From Acidobacteria bacterium SCN 69-37 (GTDB lineage Bacteria; Acidobacteriota; Vicinamibacteria; Vicinamibacterales; SCN-69-37): a stretch of 64,000 nt of DNA. Shown here piece after piece: positions 8,349 through 16,450 of the stretch (position 1 is its first letter; each line of letters begins with the position of its first letter). The stretch spans positions 1-64,000 of the forward strand of contig MEDJ01000021.1 in assembly GCA_001724025.1 (NCBI GenBank). Direction: 5' to 3'. The position numbers and the translations under genes were made by a program. The notes below the pieces were generated by a model. The model did no database searches, was not told the DNA's origin, and saw only the letters and a list, made by a program, of their open reading frames with translations.

Positions 8349-9917
8349 ATGGCAGAAATCTATGACGTCATCGTAGTCGGATCGGGTGCCGCGGGGGGCA
8401 TGGCCGCCCACGCGCTCACGGCCAGGGGAGCCCGCGTGCTCGTCCTCGAAGCGGGCGCTCCCAATACCGATCGGACGTTCGAGCAGAAAGCGACATACGA
8501 CCTGCCGTTTCAGGGGTTCGGCGACCCGACGAAGGTCCCGCACGTCTTCCAGGCGTCGGAGGCCAACGAGAACCAGTGGGTGAGCGAGCGGCAGGTGCCG
8601 TACAGCTATCCGGCCGGCGTGCCCTACAACTGGGTGCGTGTCCGGATGACTGGCGGTCGTACGAACTACTGGGCGCGTATGTCGTTCCGCTTGAGCGACC
8701 TCGAGTTCAAGGGGAAGGACTTCGACGGGTTCGGCGAGAATTGGCCGCTCGATCACGCGGAACTGGCGCCGTTCTACGAACGCGCTGAAACGATCTTTCA
8801 GGTCGCTGGCAAGAGCGAGGGGCTTTCGCAATTGCCCGACGGCAAGTTCGTCGAACGAGACACCAACTACGGCCCCGTCGCGCAACGCCTCGTCGACATC
8901 GCCAAGGCACGTGGTATTCCGAACACGCTCACGCGCTCGGCCCTCGGACGCGGCGGTCAGGCGAGTTCGGCGAACCTGCTGCTGCCCGACGCTCTGAAAA
9001 CGGGCCGGCTGACGCTCGTGCCGAACGCTGTCGCGCGCGAGATCTCGGTCGATCGGCAGACGGGGCGCGTGAACGGCGTGCATTTCGTCGATCGGTTGTC
9101 GGGACGAGAGCGACATGCCCGCGGCCGGTTCGTCGTCGTGGGTGCGGGCTGTCTCGAGAGTACGCGTCTGCTGCTCAATTCGAACATCGCCAACTCGAGC
9201 GACGCGCTCGGCCGATACCTGCACGACCAGTTCTACATCACCAACACGATCTGGGCCATCAATCCTGACGTGCGTGACGGGAAGATTGCCAGGAACACCG
9301 CCGGCGGCAACGGCTACATGCCGCGGTTCCGTAACCTGCAGAAGAATGAGAAGCACGACTTCATCCGTGGGTACGCGCTGCAGTGGAGCCTCGGCGGATC
9401 GCCGGGCCTCGACTACTTCCCGGGATACGGCGAGTCGCAGCGCGCTGCCATGGAACGGCATCAGGGCGCCGGCTTCACGGCCACAGCCATGGGCGACGTA
9501 CTGCCGCGTGCGGACAATCGCGTCACGATTAACCGGGACGTTGTCGACGACTTCGGTATTCCGACGTTGCACATCGCCTGCAGGTACACGGACAACGAGT
9601 TCAACATGGCGGCCGATGCCGTCCGTGTACTCGAGGAGTTGTCGCACGAGATGGGGTTCGAGGTATTGACGCGCCGGCCGGAGATGTATCCGCCCGGGTA
9701 CAGCATTCACGAGGTCGGCACGTGCCGTATGGGCGACGACCCGAAGACGAGCGTTCTGAATCGCTGGAACCAGAGTCACGATATCCCGAACCTGCTCGTG
9801 GTCGACGGCAGCAGCTTCGTCAGTGCCGGCTATCAGAATCCGACGATGACCATCCTCGCGTTGTCGCTTCGAGCCTCGGAGCACCTCGCAGATCTCGTCG
9901 ACAAGCGCGACCTATGA
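8349..9917 (+). CDS. GMC-family FAD oxidoreductase
   Basis: The 522-residue flavoprotein has an N-terminal FAD-binding Rossmann motif (VVGSGAAGG, residues 9-17), the GMC segment MTGGRTNYWARM and a C-terminal IHEVGTCRMGDD motif with the expected catalytic His. It ends with QNPTMTILALSLRASEHL. The family oxidises alcohol groups of sugars or sugar acids and passes electrons to a cytochrome. The region matching the Cys cluster of the second GMC protein (25287-27122) reads ALGRGGQASSANLLL here and has no Cys, so a [3Fe-4S] cluster is not expected. It has no signal peptide and probably travels with the Tat-exported subunit encoded upstream. Its stop overlaps the next start (ATGA). Confidence 0.9.
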   Translation: MAEIYDVIVVGSGAAGGMAAHALTARGARVLVLEAGAPNTDRTFEQKATYDLPFQGFGDPTKVPHVFQASEANENQWVSERQVPYSYPAGVPYNWVRVRMTGGRTNYWARMSFRLSDLEFKGKDFDGFGENWPLDHAELAPFYERAETIFQVAGKSEGLSQLPDGKFVERDTNYGPVAQRLVDIAKARGIPNTLTRSALGRGGQASSANLLLPDALKTGRLTLVPNAVAREISVDRQTGRVNGVHFVDRLSGRERHARGRFVVVGAGCLESTRLLLNSNIANSSDALGRYLHDQFYITNTIWAINPDVRDGKIARNTAGGNGYMPRFRNLQKNEKHDFIRGYALQWSLGGSPGLDYFPGYGESQRAAMERHQGAGFTATAMGDVLPRADNRVTINRDVVDDFGIPTLHIACRYTDNEFNMAADAVRVLEELSHEMGFEVLTRRPEMYPPGYSIHEVGTCRMGDDPKTSVLNRWNQSHDIPNLLVVDGSSFVSAGYQNPTMTILALSLRASEHLADLVDKRDL

Positions 9918-10435
9918 CACGGCGGTTGGCGGCCGCGGCCCTCGTTGTCTGGGCCGCGGCGCTCGTGGCTGCACAGACGCCATCACCCACCAGCAACACC
10001 GGAGATGAGGGCCTCGTCGTCCTGTCGGAGGATGAACTGCTGCGCCTGCTGCCCCTGGCTCCAGGCCGAGAGACGGTACTGCGTGTCTGCGCCAGCGAGT
10101 GCCACGCGGCTGACCGTGTAGCGGCGCACGCCGGCAACCGTGACTACTGGGATCGCATCGTTCAGGACATGACGCTCCACGGTGCCCAGTTCACGAGTGA
10201 CGAGCAGGAGGAAATCGTCACCTACCTCGTCGATCAGTTGCCTGAGAAGGTCGATATCAACCTGCTGAGTGAGCGTCTGCTGCAGACACGGTTGATGTTC
10301 ACGCCGGAAGAGGCCGCAGCCATCGTCGCCTGGAGGGCAGCCAACGGGCCGATCCGATCGCTCGAACAGCTGCAGAATATTCCTGGCGTCTCTTCAGAAA
10401 AGGTCAGGTCCGTCAGCCGGCGACTCCTTTTCTGA
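9914..10435 (+). CDS. Small exported heme-site/helix-hairpin-helix protein
   Basis: The 173-residue product has a signal peptide (residues 1-20, ending ALVAAQ). A putative heme site follows at C59-A-S-E-C63-H64, which is CX3CH rather than the usual CX2CH. The surrounding sequence (YWDRIVQDMTLHGAQ, SDEQEEIVTYLVDQLP) resembles small cytochrome-like domains of quinohemoprotein type. The C-terminus (MFTPEEAAAIVAWRAANGPI, LQNIPGVSSEKVR) is a helix-hairpin-helix unit of the ComEA/T2SK type. It overlaps the GMC gene by 4 nt and is probably the electron acceptor or a structural partner of that enzyme. The GMC/subunit-3/heme-protein set resembles other periplasmic sugar dehydrogenases. Confidence 0.7.
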   Translation: MTRRLAAAALVVWAAALVAAQTPSPTSNTGDEGLVVLSEDELLRLLPLAPGRETVLRVCASECHAADRVAAHAGNRDYWDRIVQDMTLHGAQFTSDEQEEIVTYLVDQLPEKVDINLLSERLLQTRLMFTPEEAAAIVAWRAANGPIRSLEQLQNIPGVSSEKVRSVSRRLLF

Positions 10436-10455
10436 GCGTCCATCTCCGGTCGCGC

Positions 10456-10483
10456 GCCGCCAGAGGCCGTGGCTCCTGGCGGC
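10456..10483. terminator. Hairpin between convergent genes
   Basis: GCCGCCAG pairs with CTGGCGGC, with a partly paired 12-nt interior. It lies 20 nt after the stop of the heme-site protein and before the end of the minus-strand epimerase gene at 10501, so it could serve both directions. No T-run is present. Confidence 0.5.
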
Positions 10484-10500
10484 GTCTTCCCGGCCTTCGT

Positions 10501-11484
10501 CTACGCGACCGCGGCCCGACAGTAGTCGAGACACTTCGGGATTTCGACCATCGGATCACCCGGGTACTCGAACTCGATGTTGCCGGGGATGTTCCACGAC
10601 GGGTTCTGCTTCAACAGTTGCAGGACTTCTCGGACGGGGGTATCCCCTTCGCCGAATGGTGTATTTGCGCCGTTGTCCCGCCGGCGATCCTTGATGTGGA
10701 GGCTCATCACGCGCGGCCGCTGCTCCTTCAGGAACGCCACGGGATCGAAGTTGGCCGCCGCGAAATGGCCGATGTCGAGATTGATCATGTGGAACTTCGA
10801 CGGCGCGATACAGGCGGCGAAACTCGCCGGTGTCGCGATCTGTTCGGGATCGGTCAGATTCGAGTGGCCGTGGAAACCGACCATCAACTCGTGTCGATCG
10901 GCAAACGGCGCGAGACGGTTCGCCATCGCGACGGTCGTTGACGTCGTGATGCCGACGGCGCCGAGCGCTTTCGCCATCTGGAACGCGTACTCCAGTTCCT
11001 CGTCGCTCGTTGTTTTCACGTTGAAGTTGTAAACGAGGTAGGTGATGCCGATGCCGGCATCGGCGAACGCCTGGCGGACGGGAGCGAACGTGGAAGCGAC
11101 TGCCGCCATGGCGGTCTTCCGCCATGCGGTGGCCGCCTCCTGCGCGGCGCGCTGCGCCGCCTGGAACTCGGCAATCTGCTCCGGCGTGAGGCTGCCGCGG
11201 CCGCGCCCGCGGCCGCCGCCGAGCGGCGGCGGCGCGGGCGCGCCGGCCAGGGCCTCGGCATGATTGTTCATCAGCTCGGCTTCGGTGAAGCCGAGCTTAC
11301 GCATGCCGGCCACGATGTCGCGCGCATCGGTCATGCTGCGGAAACTGTAGGTCACCGCACCGACGCGGACACCGGGTACGGGGCCGCGCGGCGCGGCGCC
11401 CTGAAAGAGTGCCGCGCCCGCCAGGCGCGGCAATACGAGGCCCGCCAGGGCCAGCTTGCCGACTTCACGTCTCGAATAACGCAT
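10501..11484 (-). CDS. Exported sugar isomerase/epimerase-like TIM-barrel protein
   Basis: The 327-residue product starts with a Tat-like signal (SRREVGKLALAGLVLPRLAGAALF). It then follows the xylose isomerase-like TIM-barrel pattern: VGAVTYSFR near the first strand, LMVGFHGHSN, HMINLDIGHFAAAN, VMSLHIKDR and GNIEFEYPGDP. The His, Asp and Glu residues at the strand ends are where metal ligands lie in this superfamily. Residues around 80-100 carry a Pro/Gly/Arg-rich insertion (PPPLGGGRGRGRG). Secreted members are common next to GMC oxidoreductases, and some superfamily members act on 3-keto-glycosides; that role is inference here. GGAA lies 6 nt before the start. The gene converges with the oxidoreductase module. 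Confidence 0.8.
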   Translation of the reverse strand: MRYSRREVGKLALAGLVLPRLAGAALFQGAAPRGPVPGVRVGAVTYSFRSMTDARDIVAGMRKLGFTEAELMNNHAEALAGAPAPPPLGGGRGRGRGSLTPEQIAEFQAAQRAAQEAATAWRKTAMAAVASTFAPVRQAFADAGIGITYLVYNFNVKTTSDEELEYAFQMAKALGAVGITTSTTVAMANRLAPFADRHELMVGFHGHSNLTDPEQIATPASFAACIAPSKFHMINLDIGHFAAANFDPVAFLKEQRPRVMSLHIKDRRRDNGANTPFGEGDTPVREVLQLLKQNPSWNIPGNIEFEYPGDPMVEIPKCLDYCRAAVA

Positions 11485-11519
11485 AGGACTGTTCCTTTTC
11501 GTAGTGCGGTCTGACGGAC

Positions 11520-11549
11520 GCAGCGCCGCATCAGATGATGCGGCGCTGC
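11520..11549. terminator. Perfect 13-bp hairpin
   Basis: GCAGCGCCGCATC and GATGCGGCGCTGC pair perfectly around the 4-nt loop AGAT. On the minus strand it lies 45 nt downstream of the TonB receptor gene (ends 11595) and 35 nt upstream of the epimerase start (11484). It probably terminates the long receptor transcript. It lacks a clear T-run. Confidence 0.6.
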
Positions 11550-11594
11550 CATGTGTGTGCTGTCCCTTCAGGGCGGCGATTTTCCCGCGCGCCC

Positions 11595-14500
11595 CTAGAA
11601 CGAGAACCGCGCGGTCAACTGAACCGAACGTGGCGCCTGGTAACCGTTGACGACACCGAAGCCAGCCCCACGCGGACGAATACGTGCGTCGATCGGATTG
11701 CCGGCGGCGTCGAACGGCAGATTCGTGATCGTGACCGGATCGTTCGGGTTGCTGAAGTTCGCCGTACCGTTCCGGTTCGTGACGATGGCCGAGTTCGGCG
11801 CGTTGAACATGTCGACGCGCAGTTGCACCGCGCGGCCGCCGCCGAGGCGGATGTTGCGCGCGATCGACAGGTCGAGCACGCTCTGGAAGCAGCCCTTCAG
11901 ATAGTTATTGCTCGATTCGAGACCAACACTGCCCACGAGCGGCCCCTGGAACGACGACTGGTTGAACTGCCGGATCGCGTCTCCCGAGCACCCTGCTCCC
12001 GGATCGCCAACCACACGGATGCGCGCGCCGTAGTCCGGCGATCCGGTCAACTGGATATTGCCGCCGCCGCTCTGGTAGCCGAAGCCGAGCGAGTACGGTA
12101 CGCCCGTCGATCCCGACCACACGCCCGACAACTGCCAGTCGTTCACGATGGCTCCAACCACGCGCAATGCCACCCCGTCGCTCCGGAGATCGGGCAGATC
12201 CCAGACGAACGTGCCTCGCATGGTGTGCGTGGCGGTGTTCACCCCGCCCAGCAGCCGCTCCGCCTCCGCATAGTCGTCCCGGAACGTGTAGGAGCCATCC
12301 GGCGCATGGGCGAGCCTGGCGCCGATGTGCGAACGATTGTGGAGCGTGATCGTGTCGTTGAAGCCGAACGATACGCCGTTGCGGAATCGTCTGTTCAGCG
12401 ACATCTGGATCGAGTGGTACGTCTGCCAGCCGCGGTTGAGCTGCAGGTTGATGTTGTTGTAGCCGCGAATCGGTCGCAGCAGTTCGTTCGACAGCGCCGG
12501 GCGCGCCGCCTGCGTGTTGTCGAGGTTCGAGTCGAGAAACGCCGTGCCGAAGTCGATGGTATTGATGTTGGTGCCGACGAAGGTGTTGAAGCTGTGCTGT
12601 CCGACGTAGGACACGTCAAGGGCCGTGGCCCAGGGCAACGCCATCTGCACGCCGGTGTTCCACTGCGTGGACGACGGCAGCTTCGAATCGTACTGGAACG
12701 CTGACAGGTTCGGCGCACCCTGCGTGGTCAGACCGCCGCCGGATCCCAGATCCTGCAGACGCGAGTACCGGACGGTGACCGCCGACGATGTCGGCGGGTT
12801 GTTGACGCCGCCCGAGAAGGTCGTGCTGCTCGGGCGGTCGAAGAACAACCCGATGCCGCCTCGGACGATGAGGCGTTGATCGCCGGTCAAATCGTAGGCG
12901 GCACCGAGGCGAGGCGCGATGCCGAGCCACGGCGACGTGAACGTCGCGCGCGGCACGCCGTCCTGGCCGGGCAGGAACACGCCGTTGAGCGGATCGCCCG
13001 TTCCGGCGACGACGGTGCCGATCGCCAGTGTCGAGTTCGGGCCGAGGAACTGGCCGGTCAGCGGGTTCATGGCCTGTCGGTTGATACCCGTGCACGTCGC
13101 CGCGCCGTTGGCGCAACCGGGGACATACAAGGCCGGCGCCTGACTCTGCTGCCAGCGATCGGGCAGGAAGTTCGACGCCTGGCCGAACTTGTCGTACTGC
13201 GCCTGCTGGTGGGTGAATCGGAGACCGTAGTCGAGCGTCAGCCGATTGCTGAGCTTCCAGTTGTCCTGCGCGTACCACTCCGTGTTGTTGTAGACCGACG
13301 CCGTTTCGGCGTATGCCGTGGCCTGAAGGAACGATTGGAACGCTCCGGTCGCCGCGTTTGCGAACCCGAACGATGTATCGAAGGGATTCACGCCCACGGC
13401 GTCGTGACTGAAGTTGATGTTCCCGAACGCGTTGTTGCTCGTCTGCTCGGCCTTGAAACTGTTCGTGTTATAGAAACCGAACTTGAACGTGTGCCGGTTG
13501 TAGACCTTCGTCAGACTGATCGCGAAGTCGTGCGTCCTGTTGACGTTGAACCATCCCGGGAACCCGATGCCGGGCGGCGTGTTGGTCACGCGACTCCCCC
13601 ACCCGCCGATCGTCGGTACCTTGGACATCCTCGAGCCATCCCAGAACGGCGGCTGAATCTGGTTGAGCGCTTGCACGGCGTAGTAGCCGGGGTTGAGGAC
13701 CGTGGCGTTTGGGAACAGGAATGGCAGGTCCTCGAGGCCGGCACCTTCGAGGCTGGACTTCGGTCCCATCGGCACGGCTGACGTGCAGAAGATCGGTCCG
13801 GTCGACGACTGGGCCTGCGCGCAGCCGGCCAACTCGTTCTGCGCGCGACCGTACGTCGCCTCGAGGAACGTTGTCGAATTGAGCGTGTAGTTCACAGAGG
13901 TCGAGAAGTTGCTGACCGGTGCGTCCTGCATACGCGTGTCGTTGAAGCCCGGAATCGACCCGTTGAACTGCTGACTTCGCTGCTTCCAGAACGAATAGCG
14001 GAACGAGGCCCGAAGAGCGGACGTGGCCTGGTAGTCGAGTCGAACGGCCGGCTGCCACGACAGGATCTTCTCGGCCGGGCGTGTCAGCTCGAAGTTGTAC
14101 GCCTGTCCCGCGACCGTGCCGGTCGGCAGCGGCCACAGGTTCAGGATGGCCAGGCCCGGCTGATACAGCTGGTCGGCCGGGATGCGACCGACGACGCCGC
14201 CGTCGGCAAAACAGCCGGCGGTGTTGGCTGCGGTGCAGGGATCGGACGACCGCGGATCCTTCATGTAAGGATACGGGCTGCCGTTGTTGTCGAGCGTCTG
14301 CGAGAAGTCGCCCACACGCTCGAGCGCGGTGGGCACGCGGTACCGCACGACGTTGTTGCCACCGGTGCGCGGCGAGAACTCCTGGCTGTAGAAGAAGAAC
14401 AGCTTGTTGTTGCCGCCGGGGCGACCGGCAGGGCCGCCGAGCGAGAAGCCCCAGTCACGTTCCTTCACGATCGCTTTGGGGTCGCCGTTGACAATGTTCA

Positions 14501-15278
14501 CCTTGGTGTTCGAGTTCCAGTCCGAATTGCGCTCCACGTCGTACAGCGACCCGGAGAAGCGATTCGTACCACTCTTGGTGACGGCGTTCACCTGTACACC
14601 GCTCGACCGGCCGTACTCGGCCTGATACCCGGAGGTGAGCACCTTCACTTCGGCAATCGACTCCGTGTTCATCTGAAGGAGCGGCCGGTTGCTGCCCGTG
14701 TCGTTGCTCGACACCCCGTCCATCAGGATGTTGGTGGAGCCGCCGCCGCCAATGCGCGTCGGGGTGTTGTTGCCGTCGACGGTGACCCCGGGCGCGAGCG
14801 TGGCGAGTTGCGTGAAGCTGCGGCTGAAGATCGGCAGCGCCTCGACCGACTCGGTGGCCACCGTGTAGGAGCGCTCACCGCTGTAGGCCTGAATCTGCGG
14901 CGCCTCGGCCGTGACTTCGACGGTTTCGGTCGCCCCTCCGACTTCGATGGTCAGGGGCGGTACGGCGACGCGGTCCCCGGGACTCACCGCGATGCCGCCA
15001 CGGACGAGATTCCTGAACCCCGTCATCGACACCAACAGCCGGTAGGTGTCGGGCGCCAGATTGACGAACACGTAGTCGCCGGCGGTGTTGGTCACCACCG
15101 AGGGCACGCTCGTGCCACGCGACTCGCTTGTGAGGGTCACGGTTGCGCCGGGAATCACGCCTCCCTGCGCATCGCGGATCGATCCGGCTACGGTGCCCGT
15201 TGTCTGCGCCACCGCTGGCACGGACAACAGCACGACCATCGCCGCAGCTGTCAGCACGCGAATTGCCATCGTCATCAT
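11595..15278 (-). CDS. TonB-dependent receptor with carboxypeptidase-regulatory-like domain
   Basis: This 1227-residue outer-membrane receptor has a signal peptide ending near VPAVAQ. A carboxypeptidase-regulatory-like beta-sandwich follows at about residues 25-105 (GSIRDAQGGVIPGATVTL), then a plug domain (YTVATESVEALPI, LMDGVSSNDTG, YQAEYGRSSGVQVNAVTKSG) and a long beta-barrel ending RSVQLTARFSF with the terminal aromatic. It would import a large substrate, probably an oligosaccharide or peptide, using TonB energy. The start at 15278 has GGGGAGAG just upstream and a -35/-10 pair at 15351-15379. It is a close paralogue of the receptor at 20393-24091, and the two flank the AraC/PTS genes. Confidence 0.92.
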   Translation of the reverse strand: MMTMAIRVLTAAAMVVLLSVPAVAQTTGTVAGSIRDAQGGVIPGATVTLTSESRGTSVPSVVTNTAGDYVFVNLAPDTYRLLVSMTGFRNLVRGGIAVSPGDRVAVPPLTIEVGGATETVEVTAEAPQIQAYSGERSYTVATESVEALPIFSRSFTQLATLAPGVTVDGNNTPTRIGGGGSTNILMDGVSSNDTGSNRPLLQMNTESIAEVKVLTSGYQAEYGRSSGVQVNAVTKSGTNRFSGSLYDVERNSDWNSNTKVNIVNGDPKAIVKERDWGFSLGGPAGRPGGNNKLFFFYSQEFSPRTGGNNVVRYRVPTALERVGDFSQTLDNNGSPYPYMKDPRSSDPCTAANTAGCFADGGVVGRIPADQLYQPGLAILNLWPLPTGTVAGQAYNFELTRPAEKILSWQPAVRLDYQATSALRASFRYSFWKQRSQQFNGSIPGFNDTRMQDAPVSNFSTSVNYTLNSTTFLEATYGRAQNELAGCAQAQSSTGPIFCTSAVPMGPKSSLEGAGLEDLPFLFPNATVLNPGYYAVQALNQIQPPFWDGSRMSKVPTIGGWGSRVTNTPPGIGFPGWFNVNRTHDFAISLTKVYNRHTFKFGFYNTNSFKAEQTSNNAFGNINFSHDAVGVNPFDTSFGFANAATGAFQSFLQATAYAETASVYNNTEWYAQDNWKLSNRLTLDYGLRFTHQQAQYDKFGQASNFLPDRWQQSQAPALYVPGCANGAATCTGINRQAMNPLTGQFLGPNSTLAIGTVVAGTGDPLNGVFLPGQDGVPRATFTSPWLGIAPRLGAAYDLTGDQRLIVRGGIGLFFDRPSSTTFSGGVNNPPTSSAVTVRYSRLQDLGSGGGLTTQGAPNLSAFQYDSKLPSSTQWNTGVQMALPWATALDVSYVGQHSFNTFVGTNINTIDFGTAFLDSNLDNTQAARPALSNELLRPIRGYNNINLQLNRGWQTYHSIQMSLNRRFRNGVSFGFNDTITLHNRSHIGARLAHAPDGSYTFRDDYAEAERLLGGVNTATHTMRGTFVWDLPDLRSDGVALRVVGAIVNDWQLSGVWSGSTGVPYSLGFGYQSGGGNIQLTGSPDYGARIRVVGDPGAGCSGDAIRQFNQSSFQGPLVGSVGLESSNNYLKGCFQSVLDLSIARNIRLGGGRAVQLRVDMFNAPNSAIVTNRNGTANFSNPNDPVTITNLPFDAAGNPIDARIRPRGAGFGVVNGYQAPRSVQLTARFSF

Positions 15279-15350
15279 CCACTCTCCCCAAGGCGGACAG
15301 TCGAGCGGTGACACGGCCGCTCGTTGGATTGTTTTGTCCTATGGGGCGGG

Positions 15351-15379
15351 ATGTTACAGAGATGACGCGTCCGCTGCAA
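15351..15379 (-). promoter_or_regulatory. Sigma-70-type promoter for the TonB receptor
   Basis: On the minus strand TTGCAG and TAACAT are separated by exactly 17 nt. The expected start is near 15344, which gives a leader of about 65 nt to the ATG at 15278 with a strong ribosome-binding site. The palindrome at 15385-15399 lies just upstream of the -35 box. Confidence 0.6.
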
Positions 15380-15384
15380 GCGAA

Positions 15385-15399
15385 ACCTATTGAATAGGT
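15385..15399. promoter_or_regulatory. 15-bp palindrome ACCTATTGAATAGGT, operator candidate
   Basis: Seven-base arms ACCTATT and AATAGGT are perfectly inverted around one base. The site ends 6 nt upstream of the -35 box of the receptor promoter, a typical activator position. AraC proteins usually bind direct repeats, so the binding factor is not known. Confidence 0.45.
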
Positions 15400-15422
15400 C
15401 GACGGGGCTGGAGGCGGCCCTT

Positions 15423-16346
15423 CTACGGCACGACGCCGATCCGCGAATCCTCGACGGCAAGCCCCGTGCGGTACTGCATCGGCGTCATGCCGGTCACCTT
15501 GCGGAACACCCGGCAGAAGTACGTGGCGTCGCTGTAGCCCGAATTGGCGGCGACCTCTTTCAGGCTGCTTCGGTAGTTGCGCAGCATGAACTTCGCCTGG
15601 TTGACCCGGACGATGTTGAGGTAGTCGTTGAAGTGGCGGGAGCCTTCCCGGGTGAAGAGGCGGGAGATGTAGTTCGGCGCGAGCCCGAAGACGGACGCCA
15701 CCGACTCGCGATTCAGCTCGCGGTCCATGAAATGTTCGGCCACGTAGAGGCAGAGTGCCTCGTAGGTCAGCGTGGCCTTGCGGAGCGGCGGCGGCTCGAC
15801 GTGTTTGAGCAGCCGCACACAGGCGTGCAGCAGACTCTCCACCAGAAGCGGGGGGAGACGGCCGCCGGAACCATCCATGGCGCTTGCCATCAGCGCCTGA
15901 AGAATGCTGCGGCTCACGCCGTCGTGTGCGCCATGCACGCTCGTCTTGACTACCTCCGGAGGCGCGCCGGTCACAGCCTGCTTCACGAGACTGAAACCCG
16001 TCTGGCGATGGCCGAACATGCACGTCAGCGTGGTCGTCTCCGGCGACCACTGCGGCCGATCCCAGGCGTGCGCGGGAACGAGCACGGCGTGGCCGCGTTC
16101 GGCGGTGACCTTCTCGCTGCGGCCCCGATGCGCGAACTCGACCGCGAGCGCGCCGTCGATCGGAATCGACAACCGCGGGAAGGCCGTGACGTACGCTAGG
16201 GCCGGTGGGGGCGCACTGCCGTCGGCCACGTGCACGTGCCGGATGCGCAGCGTCCTGAGCAGGTGCTCGAGCGCGCCGGCTACCCGGTGACCGGCGTGTG
16301 CGCGGCCGCGGGCGGGCGGAAAGCCGGTCGTATGTTTGACTGACAT
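15423..16346 (-). CDS. AraC-family transcriptional regulator
   Basis: This 307-residue protein has an N-terminal cupin-like ligand-binding region (residues about 35-115, FPRLSIPIDGALAVEF, HAVLVPAHAWDRPQW). A C-terminal AraC double helix-turn-helix lies at about residues 200-298, recognised by LNRESVASVFGLAPNYISRLF, VRVNQAKFMLRN and the second-helix signature SGYSDATYFCRVFRKVTGMTPMQYR. It probably senses a sugar. It is divergent from the PTS gene at 16451 and lies upstream of, and on the same strand as, the TonB receptor. This makes it the natural candidate regulator of both. Confidence 0.9.
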   Translation of the reverse strand: MSVKHTTGFPPARGRAHAGHRVAGALEHLLRTLRIRHVHVADGSAPPPALAYVTAFPRLSIPIDGALAVEFAHRGRSEKVTAERGHAVLVPAHAWDRPQWSPETTTLTCMFGHRQTGFSLVKQAVTGAPPEVVKTSVHGAHDGVSRSILQALMASAMDGSGGRLPPLLVESLLHACVRLLKHVEPPPLRKATLTYEALCLYVAEHFMDRELNRESVASVFGLAPNYISRLFTREGSRHFNDYLNIVRVNQAKFMLRNYRSSLKEVAANSGYSDATYFCRVFRKVTGMTPMQYRTGLAVEDSRIGVVP

Positions 16347-16357
16347 GGGGCCGTGTT

Positions 16358-16387
16358 TTGAAAATGTTTGCTTTGTGCAATCAATAT
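16358..16387 (+). promoter_or_regulatory. Candidate PTS promoter with internal inverted repeat
   Basis: In the AT-richer gap between the divergent AraC and PTS genes, TTGAAA and CAATAT are 18 nt apart. The predicted start is about 55 nt before the TTG start codon. An inverted repeat TTGC-N5-GCAA (16368-16380) fills the spacer, so a bound protein there could block RNA polymerase. Confidence 0.4.
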
Positions 16388-16450
16388 CACATCTTTCCGT
16401 CTTGTCCGTCCGACGTCGTTCGGAAATGATCCTGCTCGGAGCCCACAGCT

